A stretch of DNA of 64,000 nucleotides from Bidens hawaiensis (lineage: Eukaryota; Streptophyta; Magnoliopsida; Asterales; Asteraceae). The notes under the pieces were generated by a model. The model was given only the letters and a program-made list of their open reading frames with translations, had not been told where the DNA came from and did no database searches. Shown here in pieces: positions 45,148 to 58,151 of this stretch; position 1 is the first letter of the stretch, and each line of letters opens with the position of its first letter. The stretch is from positions 1-64,000 of the forward strand of contig JAIQDT010002998.1 in NCBI GenBank assembly GCA_021521415.1, read 5' to 3'. The position numbers were made by a program, and so were the translations under genes.

Positions 45148-45220
45148 TCCATTGTCGTCCTGCGGTTAGGATATCTGGCTTTCACCCAGGAGACCCGTGT
45201 TCGATTCCCAAGCAATGGAA
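45148..45220 (+). pseudogene. Decayed tRNA-Glu (TTC) gene
   Basis: The 73-base sequence starts TCCATTG and ends CAATGGA plus A, so the acceptor stem pairs perfectly. The anticodon arm CTGG-CTTTCAC-CCAG reads anticodon TTC. The TTCGATT loop is present. However, the T stem (CCGTG against CCCAA) has several mismatches, one extra base precedes the acceptor strand, and the D loop has T where the conserved A14 should be. A T7 terminator-like run follows directly (CTTTTTTT). It is probably a pseudogene that may still be transcribed. Confidence 0.75.
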
Positions 45221-45870
45221 CTTTTTTTGCATAACCTGTTTTTAGGGACTGCTTTTTTTGTTTTTAAAATTTCCAACCTTACTGATATGCTTAATCATTA
45301 TATCACATAAATGTAGAATCGTTTTTAAAAAAAAAACCAACAAAAGATTTACTACTACTAAACAAAGAGGCAAAGGCGAAATGTAAGACGACGGTAAAAT
45401 CACAAACTAAATACAACGTATTTTATTTCATTGAAACGGTTTTCAATAATCCTTTAATATGAAATATATACTTTTCTTATTTATGATAAGATCATTCTAT
45501 ATGAAACAAATAGATTCAAAACCGAAAATTAAAACAATCTGAGCCAAATCCAAATCTTGGACAATTTTTATTATTTTGATAATCCTCAAAGGATCAACAC
45601 AAAACAGACCTCCAACACCAAACCTTATTCCTATTAACCTTTTGGTGACAAAAATAAAAACAAAGAGGGTGATCGAAAACATACACCGAAACAACTAAGA
45701 ACCATGAAAGATCATAGTTATTTACATGAAGACGACACCAACCCTGTTAGTAACTAACCTATGACCAGAAGACCAATCGCTATAGAGCGCGTCTTCTTTC
45801 ACTCAAAACCTTCTTAAATGTGTGCACTGCACACGCTTGTGTTATCTATGGGTAGAGTTGGAAAACCAAA

Positions 45871-48800
45871 TTAAAGAAGCCGCCTTGTGAAGTTTCTAGT
45901 TGTACGATGGTAGGTTCGGGCTAGTAGCCCGACACCAATCCCAACCCCGAGGCAAACACTTAAACCGATCCCCACGCCCACTCTCACACCAGCATTGAAC
46001 CATGATAATTCCCCATCTTCGATTTCAACATAGTCCATCCTAGGGTATAGGTGATGGTGCTCGGGTTCCGGCTTGTAGAGAGGGTAATCTCGGTCCTTCA
46101 AGGTCATCACAACAAAATTACTATGTCATTATGAAAAATATAACCATCATTTGATTCAACACAATCAAAATTAGTCACTGTGTATGCATATAATTCATTA
46201 GTTAAATCCTTTTAAGTTTTTTTCTTAGAACAGCAACTGCCTACGGTATGACTGGATGGTCGCAGGTCAGTTTGTGGCCTACCCCCGTTTGAAACACCAA
46301 GAGAGTTTCTCCCGAAGGGCATAACCCCTTATTCTCGGGTTCTCCCCACGTCCTTAAAGGAACCTTCTCCCCTAATGCGACTTCACACCAGTCGCACCGC
46401 CAAAAGAGTTGGAACCTTCTAACGTAACGCAGACAAGATAAAACCTCCGTTTTGGCTCGAATTCGAACTGGCGACCTCCCGAAGGAAGTCTAGTTCTTAT
46501 CTATTGTCATAATCAACTGGGTTAGCCATCATGATTTTTTTAATTTTCAAAAAACTTTAGTAGCTCAACGTATCTTTCAAAACCAACCATAAACACTTAA
46601 AAACATTTCAGGTCATGCTGTTTACAACTTTATAACTTATAAAACTTTTCCTCTTACATATTAAGCAAACCCAAACATTCTTTTAATGTTTTAATAATTA
46701 TAAATCATAAGAAGGCAAAAATAAGGAATCCCAATTCTCAAACACCCCTTGAATATGTTAACTTATTTATGTTTTATAATACATTTTGATAATATATTTG
46801 TCTTATCAAATTATAGTGATGATTCAAGTCTTGTTCTACAAGCATTCTCATCCAACCCTCTATTTTATGTAAATGGGTGTTTATATTATCTAGAGAGTGA
46901 TTAAAGATGTTGTGAGTGAAAAGTGTTTATATTTTAGAAAATGTGGTGATTTTTCTGTATATTTGAAAAGTAACTGTTCACCCTCTATAAATTAATATAT
47001 TTTTTTGTGATTGTGAGTGAAGAAAAGAGAAATGGTAATGATAAAGGTATAAAAAATATTATTTAATTAAAAATGAGAGAGAAAATGTTGTGTCTTTTTG
47101 TAATTTTGAATTTAGGGGTAGAGAATAAGATGAGAATGCTCTAAAAAAGGATAATATAGATAGAGAATGTGTGACAAATCATTTTAATTATAAAAAAAAG
47201 TAACCACTATACTCTCTATTACCACTTATTTGCTTTTAAATTTGTTTATTTGTTTTTTAAAAAGCAAAAACCACTTTTGAAAAGCTCTAATTTAAAGATT
47301 TTGAATTAGTTTTGTCAAACACCTTTTACTTTTCAACAAGCAAATAAGCAAGTTTTAGAAATTTACCCAAACACCCTCGTAACGCACCATATATAAATAA
47401 ATATATTATTACTTTTTAAACAGCAAATTTCTTTTAACTTTTGTTGTTTATGAGACTTGATCCCGATACCTCTTAAGCCTTTTCAACTTAACAAGTTTAA
47501 AGGTTTTGCCATAGACCACCAACCCATTGGTTGGATAAATATATTATTAGTTTTTTTAAAGTTTTCACATCCTATTTACGACTTCTACAAAATGAAGAAG
47601 ATGCATGTATTATTGAAGCGTGGTGAGTCACTTTGGAAACAGGTGCCAGCAGCCATGCTGTTCTGGCCCTGACCCTCATCAAGATAAGGTTACAGAACAT
47701 AGTTAAGTGTGAAGCACTTGTCTTTACTCCCAAAAAGGCAAAACAATTTTTCATGGGACAAAAGTACCATTTTCTTTATGGGCCCCAATCTCGTACCCTA
47801 GAAAACCAACATAACATATACTCGTGTGACATTTCTAGGCCACAAAAGATGAACAAAGCCCACAACGGGGCATGACCGCAGATTATAGTTGGTAAATAGA
47901 TCTTATCGTGTTACCGGTAAATACTAAAATTTATGAATTCGCACGCTTGTTTAGGATGTTTAATTTCAAGTTCTAAACTCACGATCGTAAATTCCTAAGA
48001 TTTAACAATACCCATCAAAATAGACTTTCCGTTTAAAAGGAGCTAGATTTAGCAATTTGTTCATTTAAAACTCTATCGGCGTTTTTCAAAAATTTCTTGT
48101 TGGTTATTTATGTTTTCGCTCAGTACTAAAACCAGTATTAAAACGTAACAATTTTGACCCATTTTTCAATTGTTATAACTTTAAAAAGGGTAGGAAAATC
48201 TACCAACATACCAACATGTTAGTTATCAAAACACTTCAACATCCTAAACCATACTCATAAAATAGAAACATTACTCAAAATAATCAAAACACAACAACCA
48301 CATACATACCTTCAAAACAATGCTAGAAGATGAACCTTCTCCGTTCGCCATTGTTTCATTTTCGGGTATAGCTTTAAGAACCCCCTTCTTCGCTTGCTTC
48401 TTTCTACAACTAAGTTGTAACGTCTTCGTCAATATTATCGGATCACCCGCAAAACTACCAGCCGAACAAACCTCAATCGAAGGCGGATCCATCTCAAGCC
48501 CCATATTATGCTTCCCTTTCAAAAACCCGTTACCAACTACCATATCCGTCTCACATTCCATTCTCCATTTCGAAACGTACCCGCTTGAACATTCACCATG
48601 AAATCCATTACTATGACATAACTCAAACGTACCCGAAACTAAAAGAACATCGTTATCAAAAACCTCAAACTTCACACTCCCCGTTGTCCTAAGACTATCG
48701 GTTGTAACAAACGTAACTTCCTCGGACTTTTTGTCTATTCGGTCACGTCTTAAAAGGGTTGTTACGCCATCCGAGTATATGCTAGTTCTAGCACCGTTAA

Positions 48801-49026
48801 CTTCTAGTAACGTGTCGCGGTTAAGTGGCACGTGGTTAAGTGTGAGATACTCTGGGATTGATTCGTTGTTGAGGTCACATTTGCTAATCCTAATGTAGAA
48901 AACTCTTAAATCAAGCCAAGCTAGAGATGACTTCGGGCCAGGGTGGTGCCTTGGCCCGTGGTACCCGTTTTCTACACGGGCTGGAGTCTCCATGGTCTTG
49001 TGATTGTCTAAAAGATGAAGCCCCAT
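45871..49026 (-). CDS. Conserved plant membrane-anchored protein of unknown function (two exons, 313 aa)
   Basis: Exon 1 is 49026-48310 (239 codons, MGLHLLDNHKTMETPARVEN) and ends AAG before a GTATGT donor. Exon 2 is 46095-45871 after a ...CCTTGAAG acceptor (DRDYPLYKPEPEHHHLYPRM); the join is phase 0. The first 230 residues form a soluble domain with SSLAWLDLRVFYIRISKCDL and SVKFEVFDNDVLLVSGTFEL, perhaps beta-rich. The end has GELSWFNAGVRVGVG and then a glycine-rich hydrophobic segment (about residues 280-303), likely one membrane span, with a basic tail (TTRNFTRRLL). From memory it matches the Arabidopsis At1g19400/At1g75180 family, labelled erythronate-4-phosphate dehydrogenase family; I see no dehydrogenase motif, so the label is doubtful. 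The 2.2-kb intron carries a SINE-like insert. Confidence 0.82.
46215..46530 (-). mobile_element. tRNA-derived SINE-like insertion in intron
   Basis: On the minus strand ATGGCTAACCCAGTTG resembles an A box and CCAGTTCGAATTCGAGCC a B box about 45 bp later, followed by about 220 bp of body (GGAGAAGGTTCC, GGGGTTATGCCCTTC). It ends in a short A-rich tail (AAGAAAAAAAC). It is unrelated in composition to the surrounding AT-rich intron. No clear target duplication. Confidence 0.5.
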
Positions 49027-50120
49027 TCTTGAGAGCCTGATTTTGCCATTACTTGATGAAAACCCTTGTTAAGATCATCTAGAAAGCCGGCTTTATGCTA
49101 ATTAAAACATTAACTTTAATTTGATCATTTCACTGATGATGCAAAAGAGTTAAAAACCCATGTATAAAAGGGTGGATGAAATGAATCTTGAAGCAAGTTA
49201 TATGATATTGTTAAGAAAGGAGGGAAGATGTATGTATAGGAGTTTAGGAAGGGGTAGTAAGGCTAAAACAAGGAGCAAGAAAAGAAGACAAGAGTTGAAG
49301 AGATAGGAATAGGTATGGGAGGCATTTAATATTTATATTGTTCTAAAAGGGTACACGCTGACATTTTTTACGTGTCATGTTCATGATGTCCTTGGATTGA
49401 TGGATCGTACACGGAAATCTTATGAATTTAAGAATCGTTGCAAACACATGAACCCTAACACGACAAGTGTATTCGCGTGTTGACGCAAACACGATAAAAT
49501 TCTTTTACATACTAAAACTCTAAATTTACATATTTTACTATTACTTTTTATCACTGCGGTTATGTATAACTATACCAGCTTATTTTTAAACTTTCATTTT
49601 TGTCATACCTGATGGATTAAGTTATTACATGAACACTTTTTTTAAAATCAAAAAATAAATGGGTTAAACGAATCAACACACAAATATGTTGGTTGACAAA
49701 ACAAGAAAAGTGACTAAACTGACTAAGGCCCGCTTAAACAAAACTTAAACCCGCACATTACATGTCAGGTTGGTGTCATTTAGAAACTCACGCCCCTAGA
49801 TATGTCCTTAGAAGGTGTTTGGCAGGTATGTCCTTAGTTTGGTGTTATTCAAAAACTCACACCCCTAATATCTTAATTCGTTTGGTAACAAACTCTATTT
49901 ATCAATTATACATTTATATTATATATTAAAAAAAACGGTTTTGAAAGTGTATACCTATATACATATTGTATCCATAAATTTTAATTAGTTATACAAATGC
50001 TACATCACACATGTATTTTCGTATGTACACCACAACTTTCATTTAGCTACACAATTAACCCATTATTAATAGGCTTATTGAATACTAAGAATCCCTAATA
50101 AATATTAATGACCGATACTA
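49027..50120. other. Promoter side of the minus-strand gene and intergenic DNA
   Basis: The first 300 bp should hold its 5' UTR and promoter; I see no sharp TATA box. The rest shows no supported gene. Confidence 0.4.
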
Positions 50121-50128
50121 ATCCCAAC

Positions 50129-53100
50129 TAGAGGTGGGCAAACAAACCGGTTAACCGAACAGACTCGTAAATCAAATCGAAACTGAACCGGTTTAAAACC
50201 GATTATGTAGAAACCGGTTTGGAACCGATTGAAACCGGAGGTTTGGAACCGGTTTGTAGTTTTCTCAACCAAAACCGGTTTCAAACCGGTTAACTGAACC
50301 GAAACCGGCCAAAACCGGTCAAAATGTCACACCCCGCCAAAACAGAAGCGTGGGCGTGTGATGTCATGTATACCGTAAGCATATGATTATCGCCAACATA
50401 CATGAATTAGGATACCGATAGTTTGTAAAAGTGTTTACAAACCATAAATTGTTTTAAACAAAATAAGTTAAACATCAAAATGGTATCCTAATTATGCATT
50501 GAGGTCCCGTCTTCATGATTCCTTACGAGCGTTGTTAATTCCCTGAAAAACATACGTTTAAAAAGTCAACACAATGGTTGGTGAGTTCACAAGTTTTTAA
50601 GACTTGTTATGAAATCATGTTTTAATAAATTGTTGAATCAGTTCGCAAACAAGCATACGATAACTTATTGAAAAAAATACGATGATCCTCCGTAGACTAG
50701 CTAAATCTACGAATTAATATGACGAACCCTGAGCCTATAACCAAACCACGACTTATATCATTTTTGCCCTGTTTAAATCTCACAGATGGAATATACGCAC
50801 CCTGTTTCGATGCAATATCGGAGGTTAGCGCGACTAACCTAACAGTAGGGGGAAATGTCAACGTCAATAGTACTATTCGTATATTCTTGTGGCTAACTCC
50901 GTTAGCTAATGGTTATAGTATGCAAGCAAGGGACTTATAGCACTACATAGTTCAACTCATGTTCGCATAAGGATTGTGTGTTTTGTTTCTAATTATCGTA
51001 TATAAAAGTAGTTGTGTATGTTTTCCACCCCCGAATAAATAAAACAGTAAAACCATAAAAAAGGGGTAGTGAAACTCACCTCGTGAGTTTAGTGGTTGAT
51101 TTGCTAGAAATTTCAGATTAAACCCGGTTCCGCTGCCTTCACACGTCCTAAACGCGCAAGGTCAGTTAGTTCGTTATCGACTCGCAAGTCGGTTTATGCT
51201 AATCGCTTTCACCCGACTAGTAGTTTAGTTAATACGTTTGTACCGGTTGCTTTCACCAACCGAACGTTTCGTTTTTTTGTATCGGTTGCTTTCGCCAACC
51301 GAACGTTTCGTTTGCCTATGTTAAATGTTTACACCAACCAAACATTTAACTTGTTGTGTCGGTTGCTTTCACCAACCGAACGTTTCGCTTGTTTCGTAAG
51401 TAACATTTCATACATTTCATACGATAGTCTTTGGACGATCCGTTGGTGATAAGTTTTGAAATTGTTTTTGAGAACAAAAAAAATATTCAAAACTGATTCA
51501 TTTGGTGATAAGAATATATTTTCGGTGTCGGATTCATATAGACACAACTGATTCGTTTGATCGAGTAATAAATAAATATATACTAAAGTCAAATATATAT
51601 TTATATGTAGTGTTTCTTTAAGTCACGACACATATTCTAGTAAATATATGTAACTATATATTCATTTATAAATATCCAAACCACTTTTGTATACCGTTTC
51701 GACCGTTTAACCCGTAAAGATTATTATTAATATTTTTACGTCTAACATATGTATTTCTCCAAAACATATATTCTTATTTTAAATCATCATCTTAACCAGT
51801 ATTCATTTAAAACATAAGAAGTGTTTTAGCCTTATCACCTTTATTTATTTATTTATTAACATGTGCTTTATGTTAAGCTTTTGTCATGTGTATTAGGTGT
51901 ATGTTGTGTATTTAATCAAACAACATTTAAGCACACCAGTGTATAGCATCTTTCATGGGTGAAAATCTAGCATAAACGCAATTACTTAAACGTATAAGGG
52001 TAGGTTAGGGAGAGATAATCTCACTGAGTTATATGGGTTAAGGATTTGGAGGTGATCGATTAAAGTGTTCTTTAAGCTTGTTTCTTAACCCCTTTGCCTC
52101 GATCTCCTTACACTTTGAAATGTTGGATTTTATGAGGTGTACATGTTTCGTGAAGCTGTAAGAGAGATGTCTGAAAGTGTGCTTATACCATGAGTTATGA
52201 GAGAAAAGAAAGGGGTGTTGATTGGCGGCTAAGAATGTGGTGGAGGGTGGTTACTGGTGGTGACGGGTTGGCGGTGATGTATTACGGTGGTGTAACAGTG
52301 GCGTTTCGATGTGTTACGGTGGAGATGATGAGGGTGGTGGAGTTGCTGCATGCCGAGCGGGAACATATGGGTGGCAGAAACGGTTATTGGTGGTGGCGAA
52401 GTTGGTCGTCGCGGGTGAAGGTGGCTCTTTAAGTGGTGGAAGAGTATGGTGCAAACCGATGGAAGGTGGTGGTGAGTTATGATGTGCGGATTGTAATTAA
52501 ACAGGGTAAAGGAAGAGAGTAGGCGAAAGTTTGTTGTGAAGGTGTGTTAGTTATATGTTGGAGTGTTGATTTGTTTTGTTGGCATAGTCTTAATATATTG
52601 ATTCAAGCCTTAATATTTCAAGTCTTCCATTGAGTGTAAAAATATGAAGGAATATAAGTAATAATGAATAATCATATGAAAGCGTATTGTTTCGTTCGAT
52701 ATAGAAAGAGGAGACCAGAGATTTGGTTGTAGTATGTTGTGCATGTAATATCATATAGTAACTCTTTTTTTTAGTAACAATTATATGGAAGGCTTGAATT
52801 ATGTAAATCAAGATTTTTTAATTATTCATGTTGACACAAGATATTGAGTGATATGGTTTGAAAATTTAAACAAGAATGGTTGGGATTGTGTGTGTCTGTC
52901 AAGCAAGGCCACAAGCAGAAATAATGAATGACTGCATATATTTCTTGTTTGACCATCATAATCTCACGTGTGAGATTATTATTATTTTTTTTCCTTTTTT
53001 TTTATTTATTTCAGATTATATTTGTATAATCAAATGTAATAATCCATTATTTATTTATTTATTTACTTTTGAACTAATATAACAATGATGTGGGGGTAGT

Positions 53101-53788
53101 ATGTAAGTTTGGGTTGGGATCTATTTACATGTTAGTTTAGGTTACTCTAAGATCATTAGTTGATAATATATGATGATCAGATATTAATCGTTTATAAAAT
53201 CTCTCCAAGCATATAATATATTTCATTATGTCTAACATATGTTTAAATATTCACATGCTTGTTTGTTGATACTAGTTCGAGAAGTAAACAATAATAAACG
53301 TTTGAAGTATCATTTCGTATTTGATGGGTTGAAAAATAATATAAAATAATTATAATGTGAATCACCTAACCTATAATTAAATCCCTGGTTCGGTTAAATG
53401 TGTGTGTGTGTGTATATGTATATATATTCGAGTCGTTTTAAGTTATCACCAACGTTTGTATTCATCGAATAACATCTGATAGTTTGGGTTATTATTATAA
53501 ATCACATGGATACACTATAGCATGTGTTTGAGGGCTAATGCTAGACCCAATCTGATTAAACTTAACAAAATAAAAATCTGAAGGGAATTAACGTTAATAA
53601 ATCATGTTTAGTGATTGTACGGAGAACGACTTAATTTACGGGGTGTCACACAAAACCCGAACCGAAACCGATCGTAGCATGGTAAGAAACCGGTTTCAAC
53701 CCGAACCGAAGCCGATCATAAACCGGTTTTGACTTTTGTTGACTAAACCGAACCGGTTTTGAGTTTTAAACCGGTTTGTACACCTCTA
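50129..53788. mobile_element. hAT-type MITE (AACCGGTT-rich), split by a solo LTR
   Basis: The terminal repeats TAGAGGTGGGCAAAC and (inverted) TAGAGGTGTACAAAC are flanked by an exact 8-bp duplication ATCCCAAC (50121-50128, 53789-53796). Without the insertion it is about 329 bp, packed with AAACCGGTTT palindromes. The ends resemble those of the element at 22084-23670. Confidence 0.85.
50325..53650 (-). mobile_element. Solo LTR of a Gypsy-type element, 3.3 kb
   Basis: It runs TGTCACACCCCGCC to ACGGGGTGTCACA with CAAAA on both sides (50320-50324, 53651-53655). It has no coding region and shares ordered landmarks with 10713-13408. Inside, a 28-bp unit starting CGGTTGCTTTCACCAACCG occurs three times (51244, 51283, 51360), each able to fold as a small hairpin. 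The short GC-rich ORF at 52190-52432 is not supported as a gene. Confidence 0.75.
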
Positions 53789-53796
53789 ATCCCAAC

Positions 53797-56700
53797 TGAG
53801 CTTACTCCCACCGGTGGTCCCAAAATTTTTTAAAAAATACTCTCATCGATCCTTTGTTAAAAAAAAAAACCTTAACGGCGTTAAATTTTTACCGAAATTT
53901 TAAACTGATTTTTAGGCTTTTGATTGAAGGAAGATACGAGTTGATTGATGTAAAACTTAGCTCGAAACGGTGCTCCAAACAGCTTGATTTTTGTTAATTG
54001 GAAGTTCAAACACCTGAATTGAAGCACTAATCAAGCTGTTTGGAGCGTTGTTTCGAGTTAAGTTTAAATCTATCGACTCCTATTTTTCTCACGATTAAAA
54101 GACCTAAAACATCAGTTTGAAATTCGAAAAAAGCTTCACGTTGTTAAGTTATTATTAGCGAGGACCAATGTAAGTAGATTTTTAAAATTTGGAATAATCG
54201 GTGAGAATAAGTTCAGTTGAGATTATTATCCGTGAATATCTTTCTAACTACTTCTTTCTTAAGTTGGTTAGGTTCAGGCTCCACTTAAATTTATGATTTT
54301 ATGGTTATAGGGAGGTTATTCTCATTTCTCATACATATAAATTATTGCATACATGTAACTGGCTTACTAATGTATACATTACGTGTACGGTGTATGTAAC
54401 AATTTCCTAGTGCTCCTAAAACCTAAAAAGCAGATGGTACACGAGTCGAGCATATATAAAACTGACACAAGCAAAGTCAGGGGGTGAAGAATCCATTAAA
54501 AATTGTTGGCTTTTTTGGCCATCCTTGCATGTTCAAAAAATATCTACACAATACAGTGTGGAGTAACAAACAAAGAAGCAGAGGGTTGCAGTGAAGAACC
54601 ATACCCACCAAAAGGACCTTTGGATCACTTCAATAATCATCAAACATTTGGTTAAAGATTTAAACTTGATATTACTAAATAAAGTTTGATTATTATGATT
54701 CTGAAGAGTTAAAATACAAACAAAATAAAACGTACCTTTTATGGTAAGGATTCAAAAAACCAATGACCAGCAGTCATCAATAGCAACAATAAGTGATTAA
54801 CACCTCTAAGCTGCAAATGAGATACATAAAAGAAATAAAAAAGATTCATTTTGTACTCATAATTCAGAAAAGAACAATAATTGACCAATCACAGGCTAGA
54901 AAAACCAATAAATTAAATTTTAATAATTTTAAATTATCACCTATTAATATTTGTAAATAATGATCCAAAGTTGCGATGTTATCAATAACACTCTTTACTT
55001 TCTTCGTTGTCAGCACAATCACATATGTTTTTCTAGCATATAAGCAACTCCACCTGCTATAGCTTTTAGTTACGTTATATCAAAACAATTTCCAACATTT
55101 TAATTGAAGTAAAAAAACAGTGAATTGTTTATTAGTGGCGAACGGAGTTAAGTTGATTAGTATTAGCAACAAATTGAAAGCTAATAGTGTAATCGGAACT
55201 TAAAATAAACAATAGAATTAAAATTGGATCACTACATCTTTATAGCGAAGAATCATATACCCACAGACATACCAAAAGCCAGATCAAACAAAAGATCAGA
55301 TTTTACATAGTATAGATCCACTCCCAAGAAACTGTAGTTATAAATCATGATTCTCATAAATCAAGAATTAAAAGGCAAGAAAGAGTCCAAAACTGATACA
55401 CTCACATCCCTTTAAAACAGGCACAACTTTCAAGGATGATGTCAACACCCCAAAGTAAATGACAAGTATTACAAATAGACAAAAATTCCTCTGTTGATTC
55501 AGTATGCATTGGTGTGATTTTAGTCTAACAAAAAACACTAAAAAAACCCCAATCATAATTTGTTGAAATTGAAATTATGAGAATTTATTAGTGTTGTGTA
55601 TATTGATGTGTAGCCCTAATTAGTTGGTGGTGATCAGTGGTCCATTTCTGGATTTCAATATCCCTGCAGGTTTCTTATCTTAGAAAAGGACAGTAGATTA
55701 CAAACAATTGCATATTCATAGTATTTAATGAATTTTAATGCATCAGTTTCTATTTACGTTACACGTAGTCTCGTGGAATTCTATATGTGTAAAGATTTAA
55801 ATCATAGCTCTTGTTGTTATTATTACGGACACACTTATGTTTTATTATATAAAAATATGTTATGTTATTAAAGAAAAGTAGTGTAACAAAAAAGGCCAGG
55901 TCTTATTTGGTCTTCAATAATTTTCACAACATATACTTTCACAACACATTGTTGTGAATGGTTATTCCATTGCTAAACAAACATTACGAATAGGCATAGA
56001 AGATGATAAGTTTCTATTGAATTATGAATGATCAAAGATAGGAAACTAAGATTAACCAAGGACAAGTATGAAGAGGATGTGAAACTTAGAGATTACAAGG
56101 AGGAAGATCGGAAAGAAGAACTCACACTATTCACGTTCGTCATGACCTATTTGCTCTCCTTCACTTGGTTATATTTGGTGATGTTCCCTAATTCCTTTCG
56201 ACCGCCTCAACTGGGCTAACTGGGCTTGGGTCGCTCACAACACACAATAAGCCCAATCAATTACTCCATACTTTTGCCTAATTAATTTGTCCATGCTTTA
56301 GCTCTTAACCTTGTACATTAGATTGAGTCACATTCCCTCGTGACTCACGATCGGTTTTCCCTTTTATGATTCATTTTCATGTCAACCATCGCGAGGTGAA
56401 ACACGTTTTCCCTCTATAACTAGAAACCCTCTTATGAGTTAACTAGTTCTCTAGAGCAACATCTCATTTGTAATCTTTAGTTTCAAACAAGGCCATTTAA
56501 AGATCAAGGTGGCATAACGAATTTTGATAAAGTACATTCATATTCAAATCACATTGGAATTCAAATCCATACATAAATACTAACTATAGAAACGTATAAT
56601 TACTCAATTATGTTTGACAGACTCTCGATTGTAAATGTTCTCACACCTTTATGTTAGCCTCCTTTACTCGACACTTAAAAATGTCAAATTGTTAAGACTC

Positions 56701-57944
56701 AAAACACATATCACAACTACATATTACATCTTACCCCAATCTATTGACACATTAGGTATTTGGTTCAAGAAAACCCATTCTTTTTAATCCTTCAACCTCT
56801 TACCTCTATCTTTATAATTAATACACATGAGTAAGGTTTGGATCCATTCCATCTATACATGGTATCAAACACTAGTTACTCATTCAAGGAGGATGAAAGC
56901 CCCAAAACCAACTAATTAGATCAATAACCCCAATTCTCTATAACTTGATTATGATAATCTCCCGTCACATTCAATGGTTTAAACATATTTAAGGGAGCAT
57001 ATTTAAAACAAGTATAACAATTTTTGCTCATTCAACATAGATTTACTAAACCACCCCTATCGAAACCTAAAAAAATGGAGTACAAAATAATCTATTCATC
57101 AACAATAGAGTTTACATACCCTGATAACATCATACACAAGAAACATGTCATCCTTAATAACTAATAAGTAACATGAATCCTCAAGCAGTACTCATAATCT
57201 CTTCGCTAACTACTAACTTTAAACACATCAAAGTTTAGATTTTTGTTTAGATTTTCACTTACCAAACTGGTTACTCATTCAAGGATGAAGAAAACTCCTT
57301 AATTACATTTCTAGTTTTCCTCTCGTTTCACCACCCAAGGCACATCCTCACACATATTTTTTCTTTTTATTTTTGAGGCTTTGTGGTTTACACCCTTTTA
57401 GCTAGAATTAAATTAGGCCCCTCATTACTTATATATGCTAGTTTTTACCTAAACTTTAAGGCCCGTCACTAAACAATAAAGCTAACATACGTAATATTTA
57501 ATTAACCCTTAACTACATATTAATAAACAATTAAATATAAATTTCAATATAAATTAAAACCCTTCTCAATATTAAAACATTTAATATAGTTCGGAAAAAA
57601 ATATTAAAACATTTAATAGTTTATACGAAAAATAGGATGCCACATACTAGACAAGCCAATCCAAGCCTGAGTTGGATTAAGTTCAAGCTCGGCTTATTTT
57701 GAATTACAACTTCATTTTTAAAGTTTGAGCTCAAACTTATTTTATTATTTTTCCAATTAATGTATATACATTTCTAATTATATTTGTATATTTTAAGAAA
57801 ACCTTCACGAGCTTAAATTTGACTCGAGCTCATGTGCAACTTTTTAAACACGCCAAAGCTCGACAGTTCATTGTAAAATTAATGCATTAAAGTCCAAAAT
57901 AGGTTAAATTTAAAACTTAAATGCAAACTAGGCTTGTCATTTCT
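53797..57944. other. AT-rich intergenic DNA, no gene supported
   Basis: About 4 kb with no ORF of convincing composition. An inverted pair around 53945-54065 (GAAACGGTGCTCCAAACAGC and its near complement) may be a small foldback element. The short ORF 56028-56219 has no recognisable similarity. Confidence 0.4.
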
Positions 57945-58151
57945 AATGTGGTAGGAAGCCTGAGTTTTTTAATGGAGATCAAGGTTCGATCCTTACAGAC
58001 AACACTTTGAGGAGGACATGAGTGGCTCCATGAAAGAAAACCGGATTTTTGTGATCTTCAGTTCGATTCTGAGGCGTCCGTTTTTACCACTATCGGGCCT
58101 TCAGGCGGATGAGTTTTCTCTGGAACTGTAAATAACTTGGAGGCGCTTAAG
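57945..58151 (+). mobile_element. Possible SINE-like sequence
   Basis: An A-box-like TGGTAGGAAGCCTGAG is followed about 35 bp later by the good B box AAGGTTCGATCC. About 150 bp of higher-GC body follows. No A tail or duplication seen, so this is tentative. Confidence 0.35.

Noticed and set aside
52190..52432. 80-aa ORF with many Trp and Arg
   Set aside because: It lies inside a solo LTR in a GGTGG-rich stretch, with no homologous frame recognised.
10713..53650. TGTCACACCCCG elements as terminal-inverted-repeat DNA transposons
   Set aside because: The ends are nearly inverted, but 5-bp duplications, TG...CA borders and similarity to LTRs of the intact Gypsy fit solo LTRs better.
56028..56219. 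63-aa ORF with charged start and hydrophobic end
   Set aside because: It is short, isolated in AT-rich DNA, with no similarity I recognise and no splice partners.
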